DNA of 64,000 bases from Photorhabdus cinerea (lineage in GTDB: Bacteria > Pseudomonadota > Gammaproteobacteria > Enterobacterales > Enterobacteriaceae), in assembly GCF_011189575.1 (NCBI RefSeq), contig NZ_PUJW01000002.1, forward strand, positions 186,001-250,000, read 5' to 3'. Numbering within the stretch: position 1 is the first letter of the stretch; each line of letters opens with the position of its first letter. A program made the translations under genes and the position numbers. Under the pieces are notes generated by a model. That model was not told where the DNA came from and did no database searches. It was given only the letters and a program-made list of their open reading frames with translations. Shown one piece after another: positions 43,193 to 50,742 of this stretch.

Positions 43193-43227
43193 CTAACGGG
43201 AATAGAAAGGTAGAGCTAACGGGATAG
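43193..43227. promoter_or_regulatory. Two direct repeats, probable AraC/YbtA-type activator sites
   Basis: CTAACGGGAATAG at 43193 and CTAACGGGATAG at 43216 are nearly identical and start 23 bp apart, about two helical turns. They sit between the Fur box and the receptor gene. YbtA in Yersinia activates its target promoters from repeated sites, so this is the natural binding site for the divergent regulator. Confidence 0.6.
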
Positions 43228-43255
43228 GGACAAAAGTAGCGCGATACGTACTATT

Positions 43256-43274
43256 GATAATGATTATCATTAAT
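43256..43274. promoter_or_regulatory. Fur box
   Basis: GATAATGATTATCATTAAT matches the 19-bp Fur consensus at 16 positions and contains a perfect TGATAAT-G-ATTATCA palindrome. A further TGATAA follows at once. It is about 140 bp before the receptor start and the same before the regulator start, so it could repress both under iron sufficiency. Confidence 0.85.
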
Positions 43275-43411
43275 GATAAATTGCGTGATATTTACATTCC
43301 GTATATATATATAAAATAAAAATATAATGTCTTTAATATGCACAAAATACTGTTTTAGTGTGGAAAGCGCTTTTGAAATGGTGTCTGATGCTAATTTTAC
43401 AGGGGGATCTC

Positions 43412-44389
43412 ATGGAGACGATCTATAGCAAGAAATTGGGAGTTTTCACTGCTGACCGTTGCAATTGCATGCATTTACAGGAGGAAAATAATACAAATCC
43501 CTCGTTGCTAACAGAGGAATTATCAGACGGAATTCACATAAACCGGATTCGTCTTGAGCTCAACAAAGATTTCACCGAATATTGTGAAGGGCCGCCAACG
43601 GTATCAATTGCTTTTGTTCTAAGCGGGAAGGGGAAAATGGCGATTGAGAACGGTGATGTTTTAGATATTAATCCAGGAACAATGGTATTTTTCTATTCAC
43701 CTAAAATGACACGTGGCATGAATTTCTTTGGCTGTGGAACGTGGCATATTCTCGATATCCGTTTTTCTCTGAATGAAATTGAAGCTCAGGAGTTGCCATC
43801 TTTTACCAAATTGACGTCAGGTTTTGAGAAAAATGTTAGCTATAGTGATGTCTTGATGATGTCTAGCCCTATTTATCCGCCATTTATGCAGATAGTCAAT
43901 CAAATAGAAGAATGTCAATTAAATGGCAATGTCAGAAAAGTTTATTTAAAGGCGAAGGCGTTAGAAATACTCGCTTGTGTGACGGCTCAAATTTATGATT
44001 GTCAATATAATGTGATTAACGGTTTGCAGCGCCGTGCTGTTTATAACGCAATAAAAATAATTAATAGTGATTATCATTACCCTTGGACAATAAAATCGTT
44101 ATCAAGAGCGGTTGGTTTGAATGAGCGAAAATTAAAAGAGGGATTCCGCGCGGTTGTTTTCCGTACTTTCCATCAATATCTGGAAAACGTTCGTATGACC
44201 ACAGCGGAAGATTTATTGAAAAAAGGGATGAGTATCATAGATGTTTCTGCTGCCGTGGGTTATTCCAGCCCAAGTCATTTTTCTAAACGTTTCCGGCAAC
44301 ATTATTTGATCAACCCTAAAGCATGGCAAGCGAAATATGCCGTGAGCCACACATTACTAGCAGAACATATTGCAGCGGAAAGTAAGTAA
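43412..44389 (+). CDS. ybtA: AraC-family activator of siderophore genes, YbtA-like
   Basis: 325 residues (YbtA is about 319) from ATG 43412, with AGGGGGAT 5-6 bases upstream; an in-frame ATG 18 codons earlier lacks a site. The N-terminal part is a sensor-like domain (AFVLSGKGKM), and the C-terminal ~100 residues hold two helix-turn-helix units (WTIKSLSRAVGLNERKLK and IDVSAAVGYSSPSHFSKRF). In Yersinia YbtA with siderophore activates receptor and synthase operons and represses itself. Divergence from the operon across a shared promoter fits that role. Confidence 0.88.
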   Translation: METIYSKKLGVFTADRCNCMHLQEENNTNPSLLTEELSDGIHINRIRLELNKDFTEYCEGPPTVSIAFVLSGKGKMAIENGDVLDINPGTMVFFYSPKMTRGMNFFGCGTWHILDIRFSLNEIEAQELPSFTKLTSGFEKNVSYSDVLMMSSPIYPPFMQIVNQIEECQLNGNVRKVYLKAKALEILACVTAQIYDCQYNVINGLQRRAVYNAIKIINSDYHYPWTIKSLSRAVGLNERKLKEGFRAVVFRTFHQYLENVRMTTAEDLLKKGMSIIDVSAAVGYSSPSHFSKRFRQHYLINPKAWQAKYAVSHTLLAEHIAAESK

Positions 44390-44432
44390 AAGTTTCTATT
44401 TTATCGTTGACTATTAAGGGAATTCTCAAAAG

Positions 44433-44453
44433 GTGGCCATTTTTGATGGCCAC
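44433..44453. terminator. Hairpin between convergent regulator and lipase genes
   Basis: GTGGCCAT and ATGGCCAC form a perfect 8-bp stem around TTTTG, in the 96-bp gap between two genes that converge. It can serve both directions. Confidence 0.55.
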
Positions 44454-44485
44454 TCTATGGATAGGAATATCGCATGATTTTTATG

Positions 44486-46339
44486 TTATGCCAGTACTAT
44501 ATTGTCTGCGGATAGACTATCCATGCTGACGCCAACCAAAGTGACGGAGTTTTGTCCGAAGGTAAACACCAGATTATTATCTACCATAGAGGCGTGATCC
44601 AGATAACTACTTTCATCACTACTACCTTTGGTACCCAGGAACACCAGTTTGTCGGTTTTGTTGTAACCATAGATAATGTCTTGTCCAAATTCACCGTTGA
44701 ACAGGAAGGTATTGTTGTTACCTTGGCTTTTCAGCACATCGTTTCCTTCACCGCCGACAAAAACATTATTGTTACCAAAGCCGATCAGAGTATCGTCACC
44801 ATCCAGACCGAATAACCAAGATCCGGAGGTTTTGGCCGTAAGAGTATTATCCCCGTCGTTGCCGGTTACTGAATTAGCGTATTTCGTTAGCCCCTTATTG
44901 GAGGAGTACAAGCCGTCGTTTCTGACTTGAGAATCGACATCTTTGGTGAAAAACAGCCAGGTACTTTCTTTGCTTCTTATTGTGGCGATATCGGTAGCAA
45001 TGGTGATACCACCTTGTGCATCGCGCAGATATAATGTACCCGCTTTGTCATAGGCTATTTCCTCACCTTTTAACGATTTCTGTAAGTCAAAGGTATTATG
45101 GCCTTTCCCGCCGGAAATAATGTTAAATCCGCCATCATCACGGAATATATCATTCCCGTCGCGTCCTTCCAGATAATCGTTTCCTTTACCTCCTTTAATT
45201 AGGTCGTTGCTGTCGGTACCGATAATAAAAGTACTGCCAGTGTGTTTCTCAGCATTTCGGTTTAAATCTTGCACCCAGGTATTTACACGAGCGACGTTGG
45301 AAAGATTGCTGACAACAATAGTAGAATCTTTATGAGTCAGATCGTAAAACACTGAATCTATAATGCGTTGCATGCCGCTTTGGTAAAACGGAGTGACATG
45401 CGAAACCCAGGTTGATGGGTTAGCAATAGAGAAAGGCAATATATTCCACCAGTCTGAGGCATAGTGATCGTTAAAGTTAACAATATTATTTGTCGCAGAA
45501 TCCTTTGGTGCATCGTGTACGCCGGGTGATGAGGAAGTGACGCTGGTACCCGTTAAAACGCGGAATACTGGGTCATTTTCATATCCCACGTTCAACACCT
45601 TGCCGTCCTTCTCATACTGTGATGGCGAAGCGAAAGTTATGTAGTTAGACTGGGAGTAGAATCCACCCCATTTTTCATCACTAGCCTCCGCCATACTGTT
45701 TGTGGCTAATCCCCCCAAACTATGACCACTGACCACAATGTCACTTCCAGTCAGGCCATTAGCTTTAGCGTAATTAGCCACATGATCCAGCAGCCGGCCA
45801 AAAGCGTTCGGTGTATAGTTATTCGAATATTCTGTCTTTCCTAAACCGACCAATACGTTGTTGATAATATCACCGAATGTATCGGTAACTATCGTTTCCC
45901 GTGGGCCGCTGGTGCCACGAAATGCAATACCAATAGAAATCAAATTGCCGTCGGCATCATATTTTCCCATCACTTCCGCCTGGGCCGTGGAGTGACTTGA
46001 TTTTTCGCCATAAAAGGTACCGCGGGCATCTGTTTTACCCTGATAGCCTAACTCGTCAGCGCTGATAGTAAACCATCCGGCTTCGTTAAGGTTATCTCGT
46101 GCTTGTTTTTCCGAATCTGGGTTCCAGGGCAATTTAGGCGTGATGCCTTGTGAGGTTGTACTGCCGATAATAGCCTTCAATAACGTTAATGGCATCCCTA
46201 AGCCAAAACCGTAATTGTAATATCCCTCGGCAAATCCACTCCCCAGATTATGATAAGCATACCCGGAAATAGCTTTAGCGTCGGAAAATAACTCTTTTGA
46301 AGTAGCGTCATCAAAATCTTTATACTGAAAAACACCCAT
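44486..46339 (-). CDS. lipA: Extracellular family I.3 lipase with RTX repeats, Serratia LipA-like
   Basis: 617 residues, near the 613-614 of Serratia marcescens LipA, which it resembles along its whole length (MG-F-YKD, YAYHN, IPWNPDSE-like, AFRGTSGPRE). Nucleophile GHSLGG (Ser207). Glycine/aspartate-rich nonapeptide calcium repeats begin at about 373 (GGKGNDYLEGRDGNDIF) and recur near 515-545 (LFGLDGDDTLIGFG, FVGGEGNDVLK). It has no N-terminal signal; the C-terminal end (ADNIVLA, hydrophobic) is the type I secretion signal. No dedicated exporter is next to it, so it must use one elsewhere. Likely a secreted triacylglycerol lipase acting on insect tissue. ATG follows AAGGA. Confidence 0.9.
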   Translation of the reverse strand: MGVFQYKDFDDATSKELFSDAKAISGYAYHNLGSGFAEGYYNYGFGLGMPLTLLKAIIGSTTSQGITPKLPWNPDSEKQARDNLNEAGWFTISADELGYQGKTDARGTFYGEKSSHSTAQAEVMGKYDADGNLISIGIAFRGTSGPRETIVTDTFGDIINNVLVGLGKTEYSNNYTPNAFGRLLDHVANYAKANGLTGSDIVVSGHSLGGLATNSMAEASDEKWGGFYSQSNYITFASPSQYEKDGKVLNVGYENDPVFRVLTGTSVTSSSPGVHDAPKDSATNNIVNFNDHYASDWWNILPFSIANPSTWVSHVTPFYQSGMQRIIDSVFYDLTHKDSTIVVSNLSNVARVNTWVQDLNRNAEKHTGSTFIIGTDSNDLIKGGKGNDYLEGRDGNDIFRDDGGFNIISGGKGHNTFDLQKSLKGEEIAYDKAGTLYLRDAQGGITIATDIATIRSKESTWLFFTKDVDSQVRNDGLYSSNKGLTKYANSVTGNDGDNTLTAKTSGSWLFGLDGDDTLIGFGNNNVFVGGEGNDVLKSQGNNNTFLFNGEFGQDIIYGYNKTDKLVFLGTKGSSDESSYLDHASMVDNNLVFTFGQNSVTLVGVSMDSLSADNIVLA

Positions 46340-46848
46340 GATGCATATCCTTGTAAGGTTAAAATAAGGTTAAAAGAGTGTTCTAAAAATATTAACGAAC
46401 TAGGTAAGTATAGATTGTTACAGTTGATTTAAAGTTTAATTATCTGATAATTTATAAATTAGTGAGCCATAATGAATATTTGATATTTTTGTGTAATTTG
46501 TGTTGAATAATTATTAAATGGGTGCTAAAGGGCGGGCGAACAAGATTAAAAATGGGGTAAATGGTGGATGGCAATAGTTCATACCACTATAAAGGGGATT
46601 TATTAATTCGATTTGGTATTTATAAAAAAGTGTGAATGATGGTGGAAAAACTACATCATGGATTTACTCAATCAATTGAGTAAATCCATGAAATTTGTAT
46701 TGATTCCATACAAATTACAGTAAATAACATCTCCATCTAAGCATATAAGGAGTATTTTATCGTGAATAGGCATGCCGTTTTGATGCTTTTCTCTCTATAA
46801 TGAGCCTTTCTCATGTAATTCTACGATTTTATTTTGCGAGATCCAGAT
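46340..46848. other. Intergenic region between divergent lipA and beta-lactamase genes
   Basis: About 500 bp, AT-rich, with no gene seen. It contains the paired inverted repeats at 46657-46716. Promoters for both genes must lie here, but I cannot place them with confidence. Confidence 0.5.
46657..46716. repeat. Two tandem inverted repeats
   Basis: CATGGATTTACTCAAT (46657-46672) pairs perfectly with 46675-46690 around a 2-base loop. AATTTGTAT (46692-46700) pairs with ATACAAATT (46708-46716). The double-hairpin layout resembles that at 3237-3312, suggesting a class of short intergenic repeat rather than a terminator. Confidence 0.5.
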
Positions 46849-47733
46849 ATGAAGCATTCTCCATTGCGGCGTTCACTGTTATTGGCTGGTATTACTCTTC
46901 CATTGGTCAACTTTGTTTTTCCCGCCTGGGCGGGTGTGATTCCTTCATCATTGCATAAACAACTTGCTGAGTTGGAAAATAGTGCGAAAGGCCGTTTGGG
47001 GGTGACACTGATCAATACTGCAAATGGTCAGGCGATCCAGTACCGGGGGGATGAACGTTTCCCTTTCTGTAGTACTTTTAAGCTGATAGTTGTTGCCGCA
47101 GTGTTGCACAAAAGTATGTCTCAGTCAGAGTTGCTAGCAAAACATATCAGTTACAGTGAGGCAGATTTACTGTCTTATGCTCCTATTGCTCGCAAACATC
47201 TGAATCAGGGGATGAGCATCACACAATTATGTGCTGCAACGTTGCAATACAGCGACAACACTGCAGCAAATCTGTTAATTAAAGAAGTAGGTGGATTAGA
47301 GGCTGTTAACCATTTTACCCAAAGCCTTGGGGACCATACATTCCGGCTTGATCGCCTGGAACCTGATTTGAACAGTGCCATTCCTGATGATCCCAGAGAT
47401 ACTACAACACCGGCAGCAATGGCGGCCAGTGTGAATAAAATCGTATTTGGAGAGGTTCTGGCTGCATTACAACGTGAGCAGTTGATCGACTGGCTCAAAG
47501 GAAATACTACAGGAGATGCCAGTATTCGTGCTGGTGTTCCGACAGGTTGGGTGGTTGGTGATAAAACTGGCAGCGGTGATTATGGTACCACTAACGATGT
47601 CGCCATACTCTGGCCGCCAAAGGGAGCACCTGTGGTTCTGGCAGTTTACTTTACTCAACATCAGCAAGATGCCGAATCACGCCGTGATGTGCTGGCTTCG
47701 GCTACGCGGTTGGTGATGGAGCATTTATCGTGA
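46849..47733 (+). CDS. Class A beta-lactamase
   Basis: 294 residues from ATG 46849; a TTG five codons earlier is in frame but less likely. Signal region with LRRSLLLAG and a hydrophobic core ending near PAWA. All class A motifs are present: STFK (Ser75), SDN (135-137), omega-loop EPDLN (Glu171), and KTGSGDYGTTND (Lys239), the last close to the form in CTX-M/SED-like enzymes. A periplasmic penicillin/cephalosporin hydrolase, probably an intrinsic chromosomal gene since no mobile element or resistance gene accompanies it. Spectrum cannot be inferred. Confidence 0.9.
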   Translation: MKHSPLRRSLLLAGITLPLVNFVFPAWAGVIPSSLHKQLAELENSAKGRLGVTLINTANGQAIQYRGDERFPFCSTFKLIVVAAVLHKSMSQSELLAKHISYSEADLLSYAPIARKHLNQGMSITQLCAATLQYSDNTAANLLIKEVGGLEAVNHFTQSLGDHTFRLDRLEPDLNSAIPDDPRDTTTPAAMAASVNKIVFGEVLAALQREQLIDWLKGNTTGDASIRAGVPTGWVVGDKTGSGDYGTTNDVAILWPPKGAPVVLAVYFTQHQQDAESRRDVLASATRLVMEHLS

Positions 47734-47784
47734 TTTTTCCTGAAATGTAAAAGAATGGTGACAAAGTTGCACCCCCATGACAAC

Positions 47785-47804
47785 ATGTAGTAACGTACCT
47801 ACAT
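47785..47804. promoter_or_regulatory. Probable operator of the toxin-antitoxin pair
   Basis: ATGTAG and CTACAT flank TAACGTAC as an inverted repeat 27 bp before the antitoxin start. An outer CACCCC/GGGGTG pair (47769-47828) surrounds it. Phd-type antitoxins repress their own promoter at such palindromes. Confidence 0.5.
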
Positions 47805-47830
47805 AAATTGCTGTTATATCGGGGTGTACT

Positions 47831-48085
47831 ATGTCAATCACAACTTTATCAAGCCGGGAGCTTAACCAAGATGTTAGCGGGGCAAAGAAGGCGGCTAAAA
47901 GCGGCCCTGTGTTTATCACCGATCGCGGCAAGCCAGCGCATGTCCTGCTAACTTTTGAGGAGTATCAACGAATTACGAAGCAACGCCGAAATATTGCTGA
48001 TGCTTTAGCAATGCCTGGTGTCGAGGATATTGAATTCAATCCACCACGAGCCACTATCAATAGTCGGCCTGCGAGTTTTTCATGA
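47831..48085 (+). CDS. Phd/YefM-type antitoxin
   Basis: 84 residues: MSITTLSSRELNQDVSGAKKAAKSGPVFITDRGKPAHVLLTF-type N-terminal DNA-binding and dimer fold typical of Phd proteins, with a C-terminal tail that would bind the toxin. The stop overlaps the PIN toxin start (ATGA). Neutralises the PIN toxin and represses the operon. Confidence 0.88.
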   Translation: MSITTLSSRELNQDVSGAKKAAKSGPVFITDRGKPAHVLLTFEEYQRITKQRRNIADALAMPGVEDIEFNPPRATINSRPASFS

Positions 48086-48501
48086 TGTTTGTTCTTGATA
48101 CTAATGTGGTGTCTGAGCTGCGAAAAGTTCGTGCAGGTAAGGCTAATGTTGGTGTCGCGGCTTGGGCTGAAGGCATTGATGCAACAGAACTTTTCTTGTC
48201 AGCTATCACTGTTATGGAACTGGAAACCGGCATCTTACAGATTGAACGACGAGATATCATCCAGGGGACATTATTGCGTTCATGGTTTAACCACCATGTT
48301 ATGCCAGAGTTTACTGGGCGGATTTTGCTGGTAGATACCGCTGTAGCGCAGCGGTGCGCCCGGTTACATGTCCCTGATCCCTGCTCAGAGCGTGATGCAC
48401 TTATCGCCGCAACTGCGCTGGTTCATGGTATGACTGTAGTTACACGGAATGTCATTGATTTTGAGTTGACTGGCGTACCAATATTAAATCCCTGGGTTTA
48501 A
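48082..48501 (+). CDS. vapC: VapC-type PIN-domain toxin
   Basis: 139 residues. PIN acidic residues are visible: Asp6 in VLDTNVVSEL, Glu in MELETG, Asp in SERDALIAATA, and Asp in TRNVIDF. Members are Mg-dependent RNases that cut tRNA or rRNA. Coupled by overlap to the Phd antitoxin; the Phd-PIN pairing is common in bacterial chromosomes and plasmids. Confidence 0.88.
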   Translation: MMFVLDTNVVSELRKVRAGKANVGVAAWAEGIDATELFLSAITVMELETGILQIERRDIIQGTLLRSWFNHHVMPEFTGRILLVDTAVAQRCARLHVPDPCSERDALIAATALVHGMTVVTRNVIDFELTGVPILNPWV

Positions 48502-48524
48502 GGATTTAATATCTGAATAGTCAT

Positions 48525-48566
48525 AATATTCATGTTTATATTAAGTAAGAAATAAACATGAATATT
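48525..48566 (+). terminator. Hairpin after the toxin gene
   Basis: AATATTCATGTTTAT pairs perfectly (15 bp) with 48552-48566 around a 12-base loop, 23 bp after the toxin stop. No T-run follows, so termination is likely but not certain. Confidence 0.45.
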
Positions 48567-48965
48567 GATTAATTTATTAAAGTCAAAATAGAGTATTAAA
48601 AATATTATTTTATATAACTGGAAAGTCATTTTTACAACCATTATTCTATATTATTTCCTGTTTTATTTTTCGCTATTTTTCACATATAAATATTTATGAT
48701 TTTTTATTATCAGTGGATTATAGTAAAGACAGGAAATATTGTCATAAAAATAAAAGTGGGAAATCGGAGTTGTGAATAATTATCAAATATTGACCTGATT
48801 ATTTTTCACCTATTATACAAAAATAATTAACCCTGTAAGTTATAAAAACAATCCATTATTGTTTTTATGAACTAGACTATGACTGACCCCAATTGGGAGA
48901 AATTACTTGTACAATAATTTAATATGTTGATTATATAAGGGTATTATTTAATTTAAGAGGGGTAT
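48567..48965. other. AT-rich intergenic region before tail-fibre gene
   Basis: About 400 bp of very AT-rich sequence with no gene or clear repeat. AGAGGGG at 48956-48962 is the ribosome site of the next gene. Confidence 0.5.
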
Positions 48966-49958
48966 ATGAGTCAAAAGAATGATTTCAAGGCATTTTCTAT
49001 TAATAATAATGCTAATGTGGTAAGTCAAGAAAGATATGAGGAAGCTCAGGAGGTGAAGACAGGGTTTCCACCAGAAAATATCTCTACTCATGTATTAAAT
49101 AAGGCATTGCGTCAATCGTCAGTTATATCATCTGTGATAGCTGATTTTATCGCGACACAATCTGGCGATGATATTTTGGATGATGGTGATATAGCTAAAC
49201 TCACTGTTCAATTAAATCGAGCCTTAAAACAAAAAGTTACAGCAGAAATTCCCAGTGCCTCATTGACACAAAAAGGCGTTGTTCAGCTGACCAATGAGAT
49301 GGGTAATAATGACACATTAGCAGTAACACAAAAGTTAGTTCAGGAAATAGTCAACTCATTGCGTGAAAATATTAATGGCAATGTACCCAATAGCCGGAGA
49401 ATAAATGGTAAAACGTTGACTGAAGATATTAATCTGAATGCGAGTGACGTGGGAGCATATACTCGAGCGGAAGTAGATAAGCTGATAAAAACAACCAGTG
49501 AAATTCCTGTTGGCTCTCCTATTCCCTGGTCGTTGCCCCATCCACCTTTTGGTTATGTCACTTGTAATGGCTCCGCTTTTAGTAGATCACAATATCCGAA
49601 GTTAGCGGAAGCTTATCCTAGTGGTAGGTTACCCGATTTAAGAGGTGAGTTTATTCGTGGTTGGGATGATGGTCGTGGAATAGATAGTGGTAGAGCACTT
49701 CTGACAGGCCAGGGTGATGCAATTAGGAACATTACTGGAAGCTTCATAGCCCGAAAATTGGATTATAATGACAGCATAATTACTACAGCTGGTTGTTTTT
49801 CTCTGAAAAGCTCGCATTATCTTAGGAATACAACTGTTCTATCGAATGATGCTTATACAGCACATGATATAACTTTTGACGCATCACGTATGGTTCCAAC
49901 CGCAAATGAAACTCGCCCTCGCAATATCGCATTTAACTACATCGTAAAGGCAGAATAA
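48966..49958 (+). CDS. Phage tail-fibre-like protein with tail-collar domain
   Basis: 330 residues. Residues 1 to about 165 form a module shared with the protein at 50743 (NDFKAFSI, ANVVSQ-RYE, ATQSGDDILDDGDIAKLTVQLNRALKQK, SLTQKGVVQLTN). About 180-250 is a phage tail-collar domain (PVGSPIPWSLPHPPFGYVTC, then PDLRGEFIRGWDDGRGID), ending with the typical RPRNIAFNYIV of tail-fibre tips. It would bind a cell surface. No capsid, tail-tube or baseplate genes of phage type are near; the closest contractile apparatus is the T6SS 2.7 kb downstream. Followed after 2 bp by a fibre chaperone. Confidence 0.8.
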   Translation: MSQKNDFKAFSINNNANVVSQERYEEAQEVKTGFPPENISTHVLNKALRQSSVISSVIADFIATQSGDDILDDGDIAKLTVQLNRALKQKVTAEIPSASLTQKGVVQLTNEMGNNDTLAVTQKLVQEIVNSLRENINGNVPNSRRINGKTLTEDINLNASDVGAYTRAEVDKLIKTTSEIPVGSPIPWSLPHPPFGYVTCNGSAFSRSQYPKLAEAYPSGRLPDLRGEFIRGWDDGRGIDSGRALLTGQGDAIRNITGSFIARKLDYNDSIITTAGCFSLKSSHYLRNTTVLSNDAYTAHDITFDASRMVPTANETRPRNIAFNYIVKAE

Positions 49959-49960
49959 TA

Positions 49961-50584
49961 ATGACACACGAAAATATCTTAGATACTGAAACCGTTATAT
50001 TAGGTGAAGACGGTTTAGCGACTAAAGCCGGTTGGATAAAGGTTTATCATGTTAATCCTTATTCGAGAGAATTTGCTGGCACTAATGTTGAATATGTAGC
50101 GGAAGGGGTAGGTGTATCCGCACATTCTTATCCTGATGCGCCAAATCTTCCTGATGCCGATAATATGGCTGTGCGTCGCAGTGCGGACGAAAGCCATTGG
50201 GAAATTGTCCCTGACCATCGAGGGAAAATAGCTTACAGCACACAAACCGGTGAACAACAGGAAGTTTCTGAACTGGGTGAATTAGCAGAAACATTGATAT
50301 TCGAGCCACCGGCGACTGATTTTGATCAATGGGATGGTGAAAAATGGGTAACGGATATTGAAGCGCAGCAAGCTAATCAGATTAAACAGGCAGAACAACA
50401 ACGTGATATTTTTCGTCAACAAGCCAATGAGGCCATAACGGTATTGCAATATGCGGTTGAAACTGAAATGGCATCGGAAACTGAAAAGGCGTTATTACTC
50501 GATTGGAAAAAGTATTTGGTATTATTAAGTCGGATTGATATTTCATTGGCATCAGATATTAACTGGCCTGAAAAACCGCAATAA
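49961..50584 (+). CDS. Tail-fibre assembly chaperone (Tfa-like)
   Basis: 207 residues in the typical size range. The middle contains PPATDFDQWDGEKWVTD, matching the D-WDG-KWV-D pattern near the C-terminal third of Tfa proteins, followed by a helical tail (QANQIKQAEQQRDIFRQQANEAITVLQ). Such proteins help trimeric fibre tips fold. It starts 2 bp after the fibre gene stop, so it probably serves that fibre. Confidence 0.82.
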   Translation: MTHENILDTETVILGEDGLATKAGWIKVYHVNPYSREFAGTNVEYVAEGVGVSAHSYPDAPNLPDADNMAVRRSADESHWEIVPDHRGKIAYSTQTGEQQEVSELGELAETLIFEPPATDFDQWDGEKWVTDIEAQQANQIKQAEQQRDIFRQQANEAITVLQYAVETEMASETEKALLLDWKKYLVLLSRIDISLASDINWPEKPQ

Positions 50585-50656
50585 TAATAGCGTTAAAGTT
50601 TTTACTTTCTTTAAATATTAATAAAAGTTTTTTAAATCGGCGTTTTAATTTAATAA

Positions 50657-50678
50657 AAGCTCGTTTAAAAACGAGCTT
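50657..50678. terminator. Hairpin between fibre chaperone and second fibre gene
   Basis: AAGCTCGTT and AACGAGCTT form a perfect 9-bp stem with a short A/T loop, flanked by T-rich and A-rich sequence, about 75 bp after the chaperone stop. Confidence 0.6.
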
Positions 50679-50742
50679 ATCGTTGTGTTATGGATAATGG
50701 GTATAAATTAAGGCTAGTTTTTTAAAAATTTAGGGGGAATAT

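Larger units (their letters stand above)
43116..43411. promoter_or_regulatory. Divergent promoter region between siderophore operon and AraC regulator
   Basis: This 296-bp gap holds the Fur box and the two direct repeats listed separately, and an AT-rich stretch (TATATATATA around 43303-43312) nearer the regulator. Both transcripts must start here. Confidence 0.7.

Noticed and set aside
46849..47733. Acquired extended-spectrum resistance gene
   Set aside because: No IS, integron or neighbouring resistance genes; only motif similarity, so spectrum and origin are not claimed.
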